A stretch of 64,000 nucleotides of DNA from assembly GCF_029224025.1 (NCBI RefSeq), contig NZ_CP119392.1, positions 2,255,001 to 2,319,000 on the forward strand, written 5' to 3'. Numbering within the stretch: position 1 is the first letter of the stretch; the number at the start of each line of letters is the position of its first letter. Under the pieces are notes generated by a model. It had not been told where the DNA came from, did not search any database, and was given only the letters and a program-made list of their open reading frames with translations. Origin of the DNA: Rhodanobacter sp. AS-Z3 (lineage in GTDB: Bacteria; Pseudomonadota; Gammaproteobacteria; Xanthomonadales; Rhodanobacteraceae). Positions 1-11,736 of the stretch are shown here, one piece after another. The position numbers and the translations under genes are program-made.

Positions 1-11
1 ACAGTAACGAC

Positions 12-658
12 ATGGCCCGCAGCAAAAGCAGTGCAGTCTGGCTGCGCGAACATTTCAACGACGAGTATGTGAAGAAGGCGCAGGCTGAAGGCCTGCGTTC
101 GCGTGCCGTCTACAAGCTGGAAGAGCTGCTGGAGCGCGACCGTCTGCTCAAGCCGGGTATTAATGTGGTCGATCTGGGCGCAGCCCCGGGCAGTTGGTCG
201 CAATTAGTGAGCAATCGGCTAGGCGGTACCGGTAAAGTGTTCGCGCTGGACATCCTGCCCATGCAGAGCATCGCGGGGGTGGATTTCCTGGAGGGCGACT
301 TCCGCGAGGAAAGCGTGCTGCGGGAGCTGGAATCGCGCATGGAAGGCCTCAAGGTCGATCTTGTACTGTGCGATATGGCCCCCAATATGAGTGGAGTGGC
401 ACTGGCTGACCAGATCCGTGCGATGGCCCTGGCCGAGCTGGCGCTCGATTTCAGCCGGCAGTGGTTGAAGCCGGGCGGTTCGTTCCTGATCAAGTTGTTT
501 CAGGGTGTCGGCTTTGACGATTACTTGCGTAGCTTGCGCGCGGACTTCAGTCGCGTGACGATGCGTAAACCTAAGGCCTCACGCGCACGTTCGCGTGAGG
601 TGTACGCGCTGGCGATGGGCCGCAAACCCGTCGCCACGACACCGGGCGAGAACCGTGC

Positions 659-662
<4 letters not shown>
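12..662 (+). CDS. rlmE: 23S rRNA 2'-O-ribose methyltransferase RlmE (FtsJ/RrmJ)
   Basis: RlmE uses S-adenosylmethionine to methylate the 2'-OH of the U2552-equivalent in the 23S rRNA A loop, late in 50S assembly. The 216 residues match the family length. The SAM loop [11 protein letters not shown] lies at about 52-62. The family's K-D-K-E catalytic set can be placed at K35, D121 (LCDMAPN), K161 (LIKLFQG) and E196 (SREVYAL). The stop codon overlaps the ftsH start as ATGA, so the two are probably translationally coupled, as in enterobacterial rrmJ-ftsH. Only 11 bases precede the start, so the promoter lies outside the window. Confidence 0.97.
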
Positions 663-2617
<1,955 letters not shown>

Positions 2618-2648
2618 GCGCCGTTTGGACGGCTATTCATCAAGAGAT

Positions 2649-2675
2649 GACGAGGCGGCCGACGGCTGCCTCGTC
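2649..2675 (+). terminator. Hairpin terminator after ftsH
   Basis: Stem GACGAGGC (2649-2656) pairs with GCCTCGTC (2668-2675). Four more inner pairs (one G-T) close a 3-base loop. The U-tract after it is weak, so this may be a hairpin that relies on other factors. It lies 31 bases after the ftsH stop. Confidence 0.5.
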
Positions 2676-2726
2676 GTTCCTGAACCCTGGTTGGCAAACG
2701 GGATGAAGATAATTTTACGAAAAGGG

Positions 2727-2755
2727 TTGACGCAAGAGGCTGGAGTCTGAATAAT
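2727..2755 (+). promoter_or_regulatory. Sigma-70 promoter for tRNA-Arg(ACG)
   Basis: A -35 box TTGACG (2727-2732), a 17-base spacer and a -10 box AATAAT (2750-2755) are followed by a GC-rich discriminator. The predicted start is near 2762, giving a short leader before the tRNA at 2820. Boxes and spacing are near consensus, as expected for a stable RNA gene. Confidence 0.7.
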
Positions 2756-2819
2756 TCCGCTTCTGGCTTCGCCGCCTTGTTTCCCAAGACAAGATGGGCG
2801 GAGTTGAAAAGTTTTCAGT

Positions 2820-2896
2820 GCGCCCGTAGCTCAGTTGGATAGAGTACCTGGCTACGAACTAGGTGGTCGGGAGTTCGAATCTCTCCGGGCGCACCA
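2820..2896 (+). tRNA. tRNA-Arg (anticodon ACG)
   Basis: A 77-base cloverleaf. The acceptor stem GCGCCCG/CGGGCGC is perfect, with discriminator A and an encoded CCA at 2894-2896. The anticodon loop CTACGAA gives ACG, normally deaminated to ICG, which reads CGU/CGC/CGA. The D stem and the TTCGAAT T-loop are regular. Confidence 0.97.
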
Positions 2897-2908
2897 TTTT
2901 ATTCTGCA

Positions 2909-2938
2909 AGACGGGTTGCTTCAGTCCCGTCTGGTTTT
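2909..2938 (+). terminator. Weak hairpin terminator after tRNA-Arg(ACG)
   Basis: AGACGGG (2909-2915) pairs with CCCGTCT (2926-2932) across a 10-base loop, followed by GGTTTT. With the separate promoter at 3008-3036, this suggests the first tRNA is its own transcription unit. Confidence 0.4.
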
Positions 2939-3007
2939 CAGGCAGCGGCTGGTACAGCTCTGATGAAAACGGTAACAAAGAAATACCAAAGGTGTGCTTC
3001 GATACGA

Positions 3008-3036
3008 TTGACTGGGCGAGGCGTCACCCGTAACAT
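3008..3036 (+). promoter_or_regulatory. Sigma-70 promoter for the Pro-Arg-His-Lys tRNA cluster
   Basis: A -35 box TTGACT (3008-3013), exactly 17 bases of spacer, and a -10 box TAACAT (3031-3036). It lies about 40 bases before tRNA-Pro and would drive the four following tRNAs as one transcript ending at the hairpin near 3462-3498. Confidence 0.6.
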
Positions 3037-3075
3037 TTCAAGGCTTCGGTGGCGGGATTGCCGGGGATTCGAAAG

Positions 3076-3152
3076 CGGGGTATAGCTCAGTCTGGTAGAG
3101 CGTTGCGTTTGGGACGCAAAAGTCGGGGGTTCGAATCCCTCTGCCCCGACCA
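3076..3152 (+). tRNA. tRNA-Pro (anticodon TGG)
   Basis: A 77-base cloverleaf. Acceptor CGGGGTA pairs with TGCCCCG, discriminator A, CCA encoded. The anticodon stem TTGCG/CGCAA closes a loop TTTGGGA with anticodon UGG, which reads CCN proline codons. Confidence 0.96.
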
Positions 3153-3176
3153 GCGAAACGTTCTACCGCAGTGACT

Positions 3177-3253
3177 GCGCTTGTAGCTCAACCGGATAGA
3201 GCATCGGCCTTCTAAGCCGACGGTTGCAGGTTCGAGTCCTGTCTGGCGCACCA
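3177..3253 (+). tRNA. tRNA-Arg (anticodon TCT), imperfect acceptor stem
   Basis: A 77-base cloverleaf with anticodon loop CTTCTAA (anticodon UCU, for AGA/AGG) and encoded CCA. The acceptor stem is GCGCTTG against CTGGCGC. Pair 5-68 is a T-G wobble and pair 6-67 is a T-T mismatch. The T stem also has a G-T at 49-65. The other arms are regular, so it is probably functional but weakly paired in the acceptor arm. Confidence 0.92.
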
Positions 3254-3267
3254 GTTGCAAGATTTAT

Positions 3268-3345
3268 GGTGGGTGTAGCTCAGCTGGTTAGAGTCCCGGA
3301 TTGTGATTCCGGTTGTCGTGGGTTCGAATCCCATCATCCACCCCA
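3268..3345 (+). tRNA. tRNA-His (anticodon GTG)
   Basis: A 78-base cloverleaf that includes the extra G at -1, paired with discriminator C. This is the hallmark of tRNA-His and the identity element for HisRS. The anticodon loop TTGTGAT gives GUG. CCA is encoded at 3343-3345. The acceptor stem has one G-T wobble at 5-68. Confidence 0.96.
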
Positions 3346-3381
3346 GTTTCAAATCCGCCGCGGCGGGTACAATCAGTTCAT

Positions 3382-3457
<76 letters not shown>

Positions 3458-3461
3458 ACAA

Positions 3462-3498
3462 AACAGCCACTCAGGGAAACCTGGGTGGCTGTTCTCTT
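3462..3498 (+). terminator. Rho-independent terminator of the tRNA cluster
   Basis: A 14-bp stem (3462-3475 with 3480-3493, one T-G pair) is capped by a GAAA tetraloop and followed by CTCTTT. It begins four bases after the CCA of tRNA-Lys. Confidence 0.75.
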
Positions 3499-3610
3499 TC
3501 CGGGATCTGGAATTCGCTGCTTCGATCATGCAATGACAGGGTCAGAGCGAGCTGGCGGACCCGAAGGTCCGCCGGTGATCCTGCTGCAGGCGTGATGCGT
3601 TCACCGGCAG

Positions 3611-6503
<2,893 letters not shown>

Positions 6504-6517
6504 CCGACAGCTTTCGT

Positions 6518-6600
6518 GCAGGGACCCACTCGCGGGCGATACTTTTTCCGAAGTTTCGATCGACCCAAACAAAAGTATGGCCCGCGAGCGGGCTCCTGCG
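6518..6600. repeat. Pair of inverted REP-like palindromes
   Basis: Two 25-base units face each other: 6518-6542 and 6575-6599 approximately. Four mismatches separate one from the reverse complement of the other. Each contains the core CCCGCGAG/CTCGCGGG. The same core recurs at 62093-62106. The pair lies between the 3' ends of the convergent fumC and lipoprotein genes, a typical position for REP/BIME elements. Confidence 0.7.
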
Positions 6601-6649
6601 GGATGACCTTTTGCGGTGACTTCCTTGTCACCGCAGATCGGAGGCTTGG

Positions 6650-7351
6650 TTACTCGGAGAAGATAACGGTGCCTTTCTTCCCATCCTTGTCGGTCACCTT
6701 CTTGCCGCAATCATCGATGTCCTTCTGTTCCATCGTCGCGTAAGGGCGGAACTCGGGCATGGCCGCGCCCAGCTTTTGCTGGCTGGACAACAGGTCCGGC
6801 AGTCGCTTGCACAGCTTCATCGCGGCGGCCTGGATCTTGTCGGTCTGCGGTTTAAGAGCGGCTTCGATATCGTCGTCGCTCTTGCCGGAAAATTTGCCCC
6901 AAAGAGCCTGCTTGGCGGCATTGATTCCCAGACCAGCGCCCTGTGCGCCAACGTCCATACCCGCTTCGGCGATCCCGATGATCTGCTGGCGATAATCCAG
7001 CAATAGCGTCTGCTGCGCATGTGTGGCCGTCACTTTCTTGCCTGCAATCAGCAGCTCGCCTTGCGGCGTAATTTCGGCCTTGGGTTTCGAGTTGTTGTCG
7101 CTGTGGCTGTTGCCGACATGAACATTGTTCACGTCGATGTTCTTGGTGACAAGTTCCTGCTTCGCCTGTTCCATCGCCTTCTGGATTTCTCCGGCGATCA
7201 TTGAGTGGGAAGTGGTTTCGCCGTCGTCCTTGGCCACCTGTGCGGCGGGGTTGGCGGCGTCGGATTGGGTATCAGGCTGTGGAGCCTGACCGCAGGCGGT
7301 CAGTGGCGCCAGCAGGACGAGTGCGAGTGCGCTGAGCGAGATGAGTTTCAT
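6650..7351 (-). CDS. Predicted lipoprotein, DUF2884/YggN-like
   Basis: The 233-residue protein starts with a lipoprotein signal (MKLISLSALALVLLAPLTAC, lipobox LTAC) and is therefore probably anchored in the outer or inner membrane. A linker of about 75 residues precedes a helical domain resembling DUF2884 (YggN), including GELLIAGKKVTATHAQQTLL and a late ALKPQTDKIQAAAMKLCKRL. Function is not known. An SD-like AGGAAAA precedes the ATG. It is paralogous to the gene at 7489-8040, the two sharing an (I/L)xGKxVxxTxxQ core and an LPxFxPYA segment. It is last in the minus-strand run that begins at 10646. Confidence 0.75.
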   Translation of the reverse strand: MKLISLSALALVLLAPLTACGQAPQPDTQSDAANPAAQVAKDDGETTSHSMIAGEIQKAMEQAKQELVTKNIDVNNVHVGNSHSDNNSKPKAEITPQGELLIAGKKVTATHAQQTLLLDYRQQIIGIAEAGMDVGAQGAGLGINAAKQALWGKFSGKSDDDIEAALKPQTDKIQAAAMKLCKRLPDLLSSQQKLGAAMPEFRPYATMEQKDIDDCGKKVTDKDGKKGTVIFSE

Positions 7352-7488
7352 AAGGTTTTCCTGTTTACAGGTTCCACCGGAGTGGAGTCAGTGGAGCAAC
7401 ATGGCGTGCAGCGTGGGTAGCGAGATGCTTCTCGTATGTCGAAAAGAGCTTCGCCCACAGGGTAGGGCCCTGCACGGATATCGTGTTG

Positions 7489-8040
7489 TTACGGCCTGTT
7501 GATGACGGTGGATTTGCAGTCATCGTCATCGGCTTGAAGCAGGCCGGCATAGGGCTTGAATGCGGGTAGCTGGGTCGCCAGTGCATCCTGTGCTGCCTTG
7601 ATCTCGACCAGGTCAAGACAGATCTTCCTGGCCTTCTGTTCGACCAGCTCGGCCTTGGCGCTGACGTGCTTGTCGATCTGATCACCGTCTCCGCTGCTGA
7701 TGGCATCGGCAATCCCGCTGAGTGCGGCACCCGCCACGGCAACGCCAGCTTTCCCGGTGGCGATGCCGTGTTCGCGAACAGCTAGCGCGCCTTGGTAATA
7801 GCGTTGCAGTTGCTTGCGTTGGTCCGGTGTGATGGCGACCGCCTTGCCGTCGATGGTGAAGTCACCCGATGCCGTGATGACCGCTTCAGGCACGCCACTG
7901 GTGTGAAGTGTGACCTGTTCATGACGCAGGGTGATGGCGCCGTTGGCGATGGTGGTGGAACTCCAGTCCGGTGCGTTGCCGCAGGCGGCAACCAAGCCAC
8001 ATAGAGCGGCGGTCAGGGCTATCAAACGCGGGTGTGACAT
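7489..8040 (-). CDS. Predicted lipoprotein, DUF2884-like paralogue
   Basis: This protein has 183 residues and starts at 8040. The start is fixed by an SD AAAGGAC just upstream and a lipoprotein signal MSHPRLIALTAALCGLVAAC (lipobox VAAC). The mature part has the core FTIDGKAVAITPDQRKQL, a Gly/Ala-rich middle and LPAFKPYAGLLQADDDDC. It matches the neighbouring lipoprotein at 6650-7351 in order and spacing, so the pair looks like a tandem duplication that has diverged. It lies 53 bases downstream of the ABC permease, so co-transcription with the transporter is plausible. Confidence 0.75.
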   Translation of the reverse strand: MSHPRLIALTAALCGLVAACGNAPDWSSTTIANGAITLRHEQVTLHTSGVPEAVITASGDFTIDGKAVAITPDQRKQLQRYYQGALAVREHGIATGKAGVAVAGAALSGIADAISSGDGDQIDKHVSAKAELVEQKARKICLDLVEIKAAQDALATQLPAFKPYAGLLQADDDDCKSTVINRP

Positions 8041-8093
8041 GCTGGTTCGTCCTTTTCGGAGGGGTGTCACCTGAGGCGAAATCACGGCCACGC

Positions 8094-9077
8094 TCAGCTA
8101 TCGTCGCGCCAGCGGCGGAACCAGGTGGCACCAGCCAGCAAGGCCACACCCACGACTACACCGATCCACAAGTTGGGCGAAGCAATCAGCTGCCAGGTGT
8201 TTGCCAGGTCCATGATGTCGGCGCCGTTGCTGCCGCTGACATGGCGAACCAGATGGTTGCCGCCGGCGCCGAAGATGCTGCCGGTGCCGGGAAACACGCT
8301 GAACAGGGCGCGCTGCACGATGTTGGTCCAGAACCAGTTGGCCGGCTGATTGAACAAACCCATGATGCCGAACCAGCTCACCAGCAGACCGGCGCCCACC
8401 GGCAGTGCCACCGCCCACAAGAAGGGCTTGCTGCGTGCCCATGCCGAACAAATCAACAGCCAGCCCACCGCGGGGGCGGCCCACAACACATACAACGGGA
8501 TATAGCCAATCAGGTTGAACATGACGCGGAAGGGATGGGCCAGCAGCAGTAACTGCCAGACGTTGACGCCATGGAAGGACAGCGTGATCGCCACGATCAA
8601 CAGCTGCAGCATGCCCACGATGATGCCCACAATGACGGCGATGACGGGGGCGACCACGGTGGCACTTACGACCTTGGACAAGACGGTGCTGGCATCGGAG
8701 ATCGGCAGCGATTTCCAGAACAGGATGCTGCGGTCACGGCGATCGTCATACAGCGCACCGAGGCAGTAGAAGAACACTACGAAACCCAGCACCGCGACCA
8801 GGATGCCCATGGCCGAGTACATCGCGATGTCCAGGGCAAAGCCCACCTGGCTCATGTCACCGGCATCCATGCTTTCGATGACCTTGTGCAGGCCACCACT
8901 GGCACCGAAGTTGATGCCGTGGCGGGCGCCGAGCACTTCGGCAGTAATGATGCCCATGATGTTCAGAAGCAGGAAGATGCCGCCGGTAATGATCGGGGCC
9001 CAGAAGAAGCCGCCCCGGTGTTCCCAGAATTCACGCTTCACCAGCCAGTAAGTATTGTTCAGCGCGGGGATGTTCAT
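8094..9077 (-). CDS. ABC-2 type transporter permease
   Basis: An inner-membrane permease of 327 residues with about six hydrophobic segments: about 23-46, 95-118, 135-170, 190-217, 223-245 and near the C-terminus 300-318. Its N-terminal NTYWLVKREFWEHRGGFFWAP is typical of ABC-2 export permeases in YtrA-regulated operons. Its start overlaps the ATPase stop by four bases (ATGA), so the two are coupled subunits of one transporter. The substrate cannot be read from the sequence. Homologous operons are often linked to cell-envelope stress or antimicrobial peptides, which is inference here. Confidence 0.88.
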   Translation of the reverse strand: MNIPALNNTYWLVKREFWEHRGGFFWAPIITGGIFLLLNIMGIITAEVLGARHGINFGASGGLHKVIESMDAGDMSQVGFALDIAMYSAMGILVAVLGFVVFFYCLGALYDDRRDRSILFWKSLPISDASTVLSKVVSATVVAPVIAVIVGIIVGMLQLLIVAITLSFHGVNVWQLLLLAHPFRVMFNLIGYIPLYVLWAAPAVGWLLICSAWARSKPFLWAVALPVGAGLLVSWFGIMGLFNQPANWFWTNIVQRALFSVFPGTGSIFGAGGNHLVRHVSGSNGADIMDLANTWQLIASPNLWIGVVVGVALLAGATWFRRWRDDS

Positions 9078-9931
9078 GCGTAGGTTCCCTTCATGGTGGC
9101 GACGAACAGGTCGCTGATGGATGGCCGACGGGTTTCGCCCATGGCTTCCAGTTGCGCGCGTCCGACACCGTCAAACAGAAAAATGCTTTTGCCGAAGACC
9201 TGGCGTTCGTCGATGGGCTTCAGTGCCCGGGCTGCGTCGGCCTTGTCGGCATTCACCATCACCTCGATGTAGCGTTCGCCCACCGCATCCATGTCGGCAT
9301 CCAGCACGATCTTGCCGTCGCGAATGAACATCAGGTCGGTGAGGATGTGCTCGACTTCCTCGACCTGGTGCGTGGTGACGATGATCGTCTTGTTCTCGTC
9401 GAAGTAGTCTTCCAGCAGGTTCTGGTAGAACTGCTTGCGATAGAGGATGTCCAGACCCAGGGTCGGTTCGTCCAGAATCAGCAAGCGGGCATCGATGGCC
9501 ATCACCAGCGCCAGATGCAGCTGCACGATCATGCCCTTGGACATTTGCCGTACACGCTGATTCGGCTGCAGCTTGGTGCGTGCCAGGAAGCCTTCGCACT
9601 TGGCGCGGTTGAAGCGGGGATGCACGTTGGCGACGAAGTCGATCGCCTGACTGACCTTGATCCAGCGCGGCAGCACGGCCACGTCGGCGATGAAGCAGAC
9701 TTCACCCATCAGCTTGTCGCGCTGCTTGCGGGGGTCGAAGCCCAGCACATTCAGTTCGCCTTCGAAATCGGTGAGCCCGAGGATCGCCTTCAGTGCGGTG
9801 GTTTTACCCGCGCCGTTGGGTCCGATCAGGCCGACGATGCGGCCGGGTTCGATCTGGAAGCTGGCGTTATCCAGTGCCAGTGCCGATTTGTATCGCTTGG
9901 TCAGGCCGCTTGCCGTGATCACCGCGCTCAT
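9074..9931 (-). CDS. ABC transporter ATP-binding protein
   Basis: The cytosolic ATPase of the transporter, 285 residues. It shows Walker A GPNGAGKT, a degenerate signature VRQMSKGMIVQL in place of LSGGQ, Walker B LLILDEPTLGLD and the H-loop VTTHQVEEVEH. Single-domain ATPases with a SKGM signature are common in the YtrB/CcmA-like export class. The start at 9931 is supported by a strong SD (AAGGAGGA) and by the four-base overlap with the GntR stop. A longer in-frame reading to 10021 would run through the gntR gene and is rejected. Confidence 0.92.
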   Translation of the reverse strand: MSAVITASGLTKRYKSALALDNASFQIEPGRIVGLIGPNGAGKTTALKAILGLTDFEGELNVLGFDPRKQRDKLMGEVCFIADVAVLPRWIKVSQAIDFVANVHPRFNRAKCEGFLARTKLQPNQRVRQMSKGMIVQLHLALVMAIDARLLILDEPTLGLDILYRKQFYQNLLEDYFDENKTIIVTTHQVEEVEHILTDLMFIRDGKIVLDADMDAVGERYIEVMVNADKADAARALKPIDERQVFGKSIFLFDGVGRAQLEAMGETRRPSISDLFVATMKGTYA

Positions 9932-10302
9932 GATTTTTCCTCCTTTTCCGTGGTGGCTTCGCGCAGCAATGTCTTCAAGTCGAGCCCCAGCCGCTGCAGT
10001 CGTGCAAACAGCAGGGGCCATTCTTCGCGCAGGAAGCGCTCGCGTTCCGATTTCAGCAGCGCCTCGCGAGCGCCTTCAATGACGAACATGCCCAATCCCC
10101 TCCGTTTTTCAACCAGTTGTTCGTCGACCAGCTCCTGATATGCCTTGGATACGGTCAGCGGATTGATTTGATATTCCGCTGCCACCTGGCGTACCGACGG
10201 CAGCGGGTCGCCTTCGTTCAAGGCGCCGTCCAGGATCATCGCCACTACACGTTCGCGTAATTGGCGATAGATCGGGACGCTGTCGTTCCAGGTAATGGTC
10301 AT
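9928..10302 (-). CDS. GntR-family regulator, YtrA subfamily
   Basis: A 124-residue repressor-like protein. The N-terminal winged helix-turn-helix includes PIYRQLRERVVAMILDG and PSVRQVAAEYQINPLTVSKA, and a short helical C-terminal domain of about 50 residues follows. That short tail defines the YtrA subfamily. It lies between the small exported gene (2 bases away) and the ATPase (ATGA overlap). YtrA proteins typically repress their own ABC operon until a ligand appears. The palindrome at 10676-10699 is the obvious operator. Confidence 0.9.
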   Translation of the reverse strand: MTITWNDSVPIYRQLRERVVAMILDGALNEGDPLPSVRQVAAEYQINPLTVSKAYQELVDEQLVEKRRGLGMFVIEGAREALLKSERERFLREEWPLLFARLQRLGLDLKTLLREATTEKEEKS

Positions 10303-10304
10303 TT

Positions 10305-10646
10305 TTATTCCTTGCCGACGCGACCGAAATTATTGCCGAACGAGTAGTAGGGCATGACGAGTGCAGAGCCAAGCAGGGCAACTCGCTCGCTGGTGGCGCT
10401 GCCACCCACATGACTCCGCGTGTGGCCAGGAACGACGGCCGCGGTACCGGCGTCGGGAAGCAGGGCGGCTGCGCGCATTTCCGCGGCGCTGGGTCGAACC
10501 TGGACGGCTGGAAGGTTGGTGACTTGTGCGGCGCCTGGCTGATGCGTGGCGGCCTGCTGGCTGTCAACGTTGTAGCTGACCAGGGAGAGGCTGGCTGCGG
10601 TAAGCAGAATGGCGGCGGCGCTGGCGATCAGGTTGTGCGTTTTCAT
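10305..10646 (-). CDS. Small exported protein, first gene of the ABC operon
   Basis: I do not recognise this 113-residue protein. It begins MKTHNLIASAAAILLTAAS, a signal peptide or N-terminal membrane anchor. An Ala/Pro/Val-rich stretch follows (VQVRPSAAEMRAAALLPD) and then a C-terminus with SALVMPYYSFGNNFGRV. It is the promoter-proximal gene, two bases from gntR, with an SD (AGGAGG-like) before the ATG, so it is expressed with the transporter. It might be a periplasmic partner or substrate of the ABC system. That is inference from position only. Confidence 0.65.
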   Translation of the reverse strand: MKTHNLIASAAAILLTAASLSLVSYNVDSQQAATHQPGAAQVTNLPAVQVRPSAAEMRAAALLPDAGTAAVVPGHTRSHVGGSATSERVALLGSALVMPYYSFGNNFGRVGKE

Positions 10647-10675
10647 GACGGGCCTCCTTGGTGACCTCGTTGGGT

Positions 10676-10716
10676 GGTGTTGTAGTGAACTATAACACCG
10701 ACTTTTGAGCCGTCAA
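10676..10716 (-). promoter_or_regulatory. Promoter with overlapping palindromic GntR operator
   Basis: On the minus strand a -35 box TTGACG (10711-10716), a 16-base spacer and a -10 box TATAGT (10689-10694). A 24-base near-perfect palindrome (10676-10699) covers the -10. Its half-sites are GGTGTTATAGT and GGTGTTGTAGT in opposite orientation around a 2-base centre. It lies 30 bases before the first gene of the GntR/ABC operon. A repressor bound here would block polymerase. The assignment to the adjacent YtrA-type regulator is inference. Confidence 0.75.
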
Positions 10717-10894
10717 GAGAAAACCCATCAATTCACAACATGACTGATGGCCTATGGGCGTTTTGCATCGCAGACAGCCTCGCGGCTGGCGTTGCGCCGG
10801 GGCTTGCATCAAGCCGACCGCACGCCGCCAGCGCTATGGTTAGCTGGCCAGCGGCCTTCGTGCTCCAATGCCTGCAAGCCAGCGGGAGGTGTTT

Positions 10895-11680
10895 GTGGAC
10901 CTGGAATTGAGTGATCGAACCGTCGTCATTACCGGCGCCAGCAAAGGTATCGGCCTGGCCTGTGCGATGGCCTTTGCACGGGAAGGAGCCCGGGTAGTTG
11001 GTATTTCACGCGATCCTGAAAATCTGCGTCTGGCGCAGCAGCAACTCGCCGCGCTGGGATCGGTCATGGCCGTCTATCCAGCTGACCTCAAAGACAGCGC
11101 CGCCGCACAGTCGGTGATGAAGCGCATCGGCAACGAGCATGGCCCGATCGACGTGCTGGTGAACTGCGCGGGTGCGGCGCGTCGCACACCGCCTGATGAG
11201 CTTGATGCCGCTGCCCTGCTGTCGGCGATGCAGGCCAAATACCTCAGCTACATGCACGCGATCGATCCGGTGATTCGGGCCATGGCTGCCCGTGGCAGCG
11301 GTAGCATAGTCAACGTGATCGGGCAGGGCGGGCGGCAGGCCAACCCTCAGCATATCGGTGGCGGCTCGGCGAATGCAGCCTTGATGCTGGCTACGGTGGG
11401 CTACGCCAATGCCTACGCCAGCAAAGGCGTGCGGGTAAATGCAATCAATCCCGGCATCACCCGTACTGGCCGCGTCGATGAGGGTCTGGATGCCGCCGTG
11501 CGAAGCAGTGGGAAATCACGTGAAGTGCTGCTGGCCAGCCAGCTTGCCGGGATTCCGCTGGGGCGCATGGCCGAGCCGTCCGAAATTGCCGACGTTGCGG
11601 TGTTTCTGGCGTCGGCTCGGGCCAGCTATGTGACCGGGGCGATCATTCCGATGGATGGTGGCAAGACCTCGACGATCTGA
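10895..11680 (+). CDS. SDR-fold protein lacking the canonical YxxxK
   Basis: A Rossmann-fold short-chain dehydrogenase-like protein, 261 residues from a GTG start. That start is preferred because GGGAGGT precedes it and [19 protein letters not shown] is the usual N-terminus; an ATG at 10868 in frame has no SD. The NAD(P) motif TGASKGIG is at 13-20, with NCAGA and [12 protein letters not shown] also present. At the catalytic position, however, the sequence reads [10 protein letters not shown]156 replaces the Tyr and N160 the Lys of YxxxK. It may be a divergent subfamily or a non-redox protein. It stands alone, convergent with the amidohydrolase. Confidence 0.82.
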   Translation: MDLELSDRTVVITGASKGIGLACAMAFAREGARVVGISRDPENLRLAQQQLAALGSVMAVYPADLKDSAAAQSVMKRIGNEHGPIDVLVNCAGAARRTPPDELDAAALLSAMQAKYLSYMHAIDPVIRAMAARGSGSIVNVIGQGGRQANPQHIGGGSANAALMLATVGYANAYASKGVRVNAINPGITRTGRVDEGLDAAVRSSGKSREVLLASQLAGIPLGRMAEPSEIADVAVFLASARASYVTGAIIPMDGGKTSTI

Positions 11681-11693
11681 TCGCCACCGCAAG

Positions 11694-11721
11694 AAAAGGC
11701 CGGCGTGGGTGCCGGCCTTTT
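11694..11721. terminator. Bidirectional terminator
   Basis: AAAAGGCCGGC (11694-11704), loop GTGGGT, GCCGGCCTTTT (11711-11721). A-tract and T-tract flank the stem, so it works for both the SDR gene and the convergent amidohydrolase gene. Confidence 0.88.
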
Positions 11722-11736
11722 CCTGATTTCAAACCA

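Noticed and set aside
9932..10021. Longer start for the ABC ATPase
   Set aside because: It would overlap the gntR coding sequence by about 90 bases. A strong SD and ATGA overlap support 9931.
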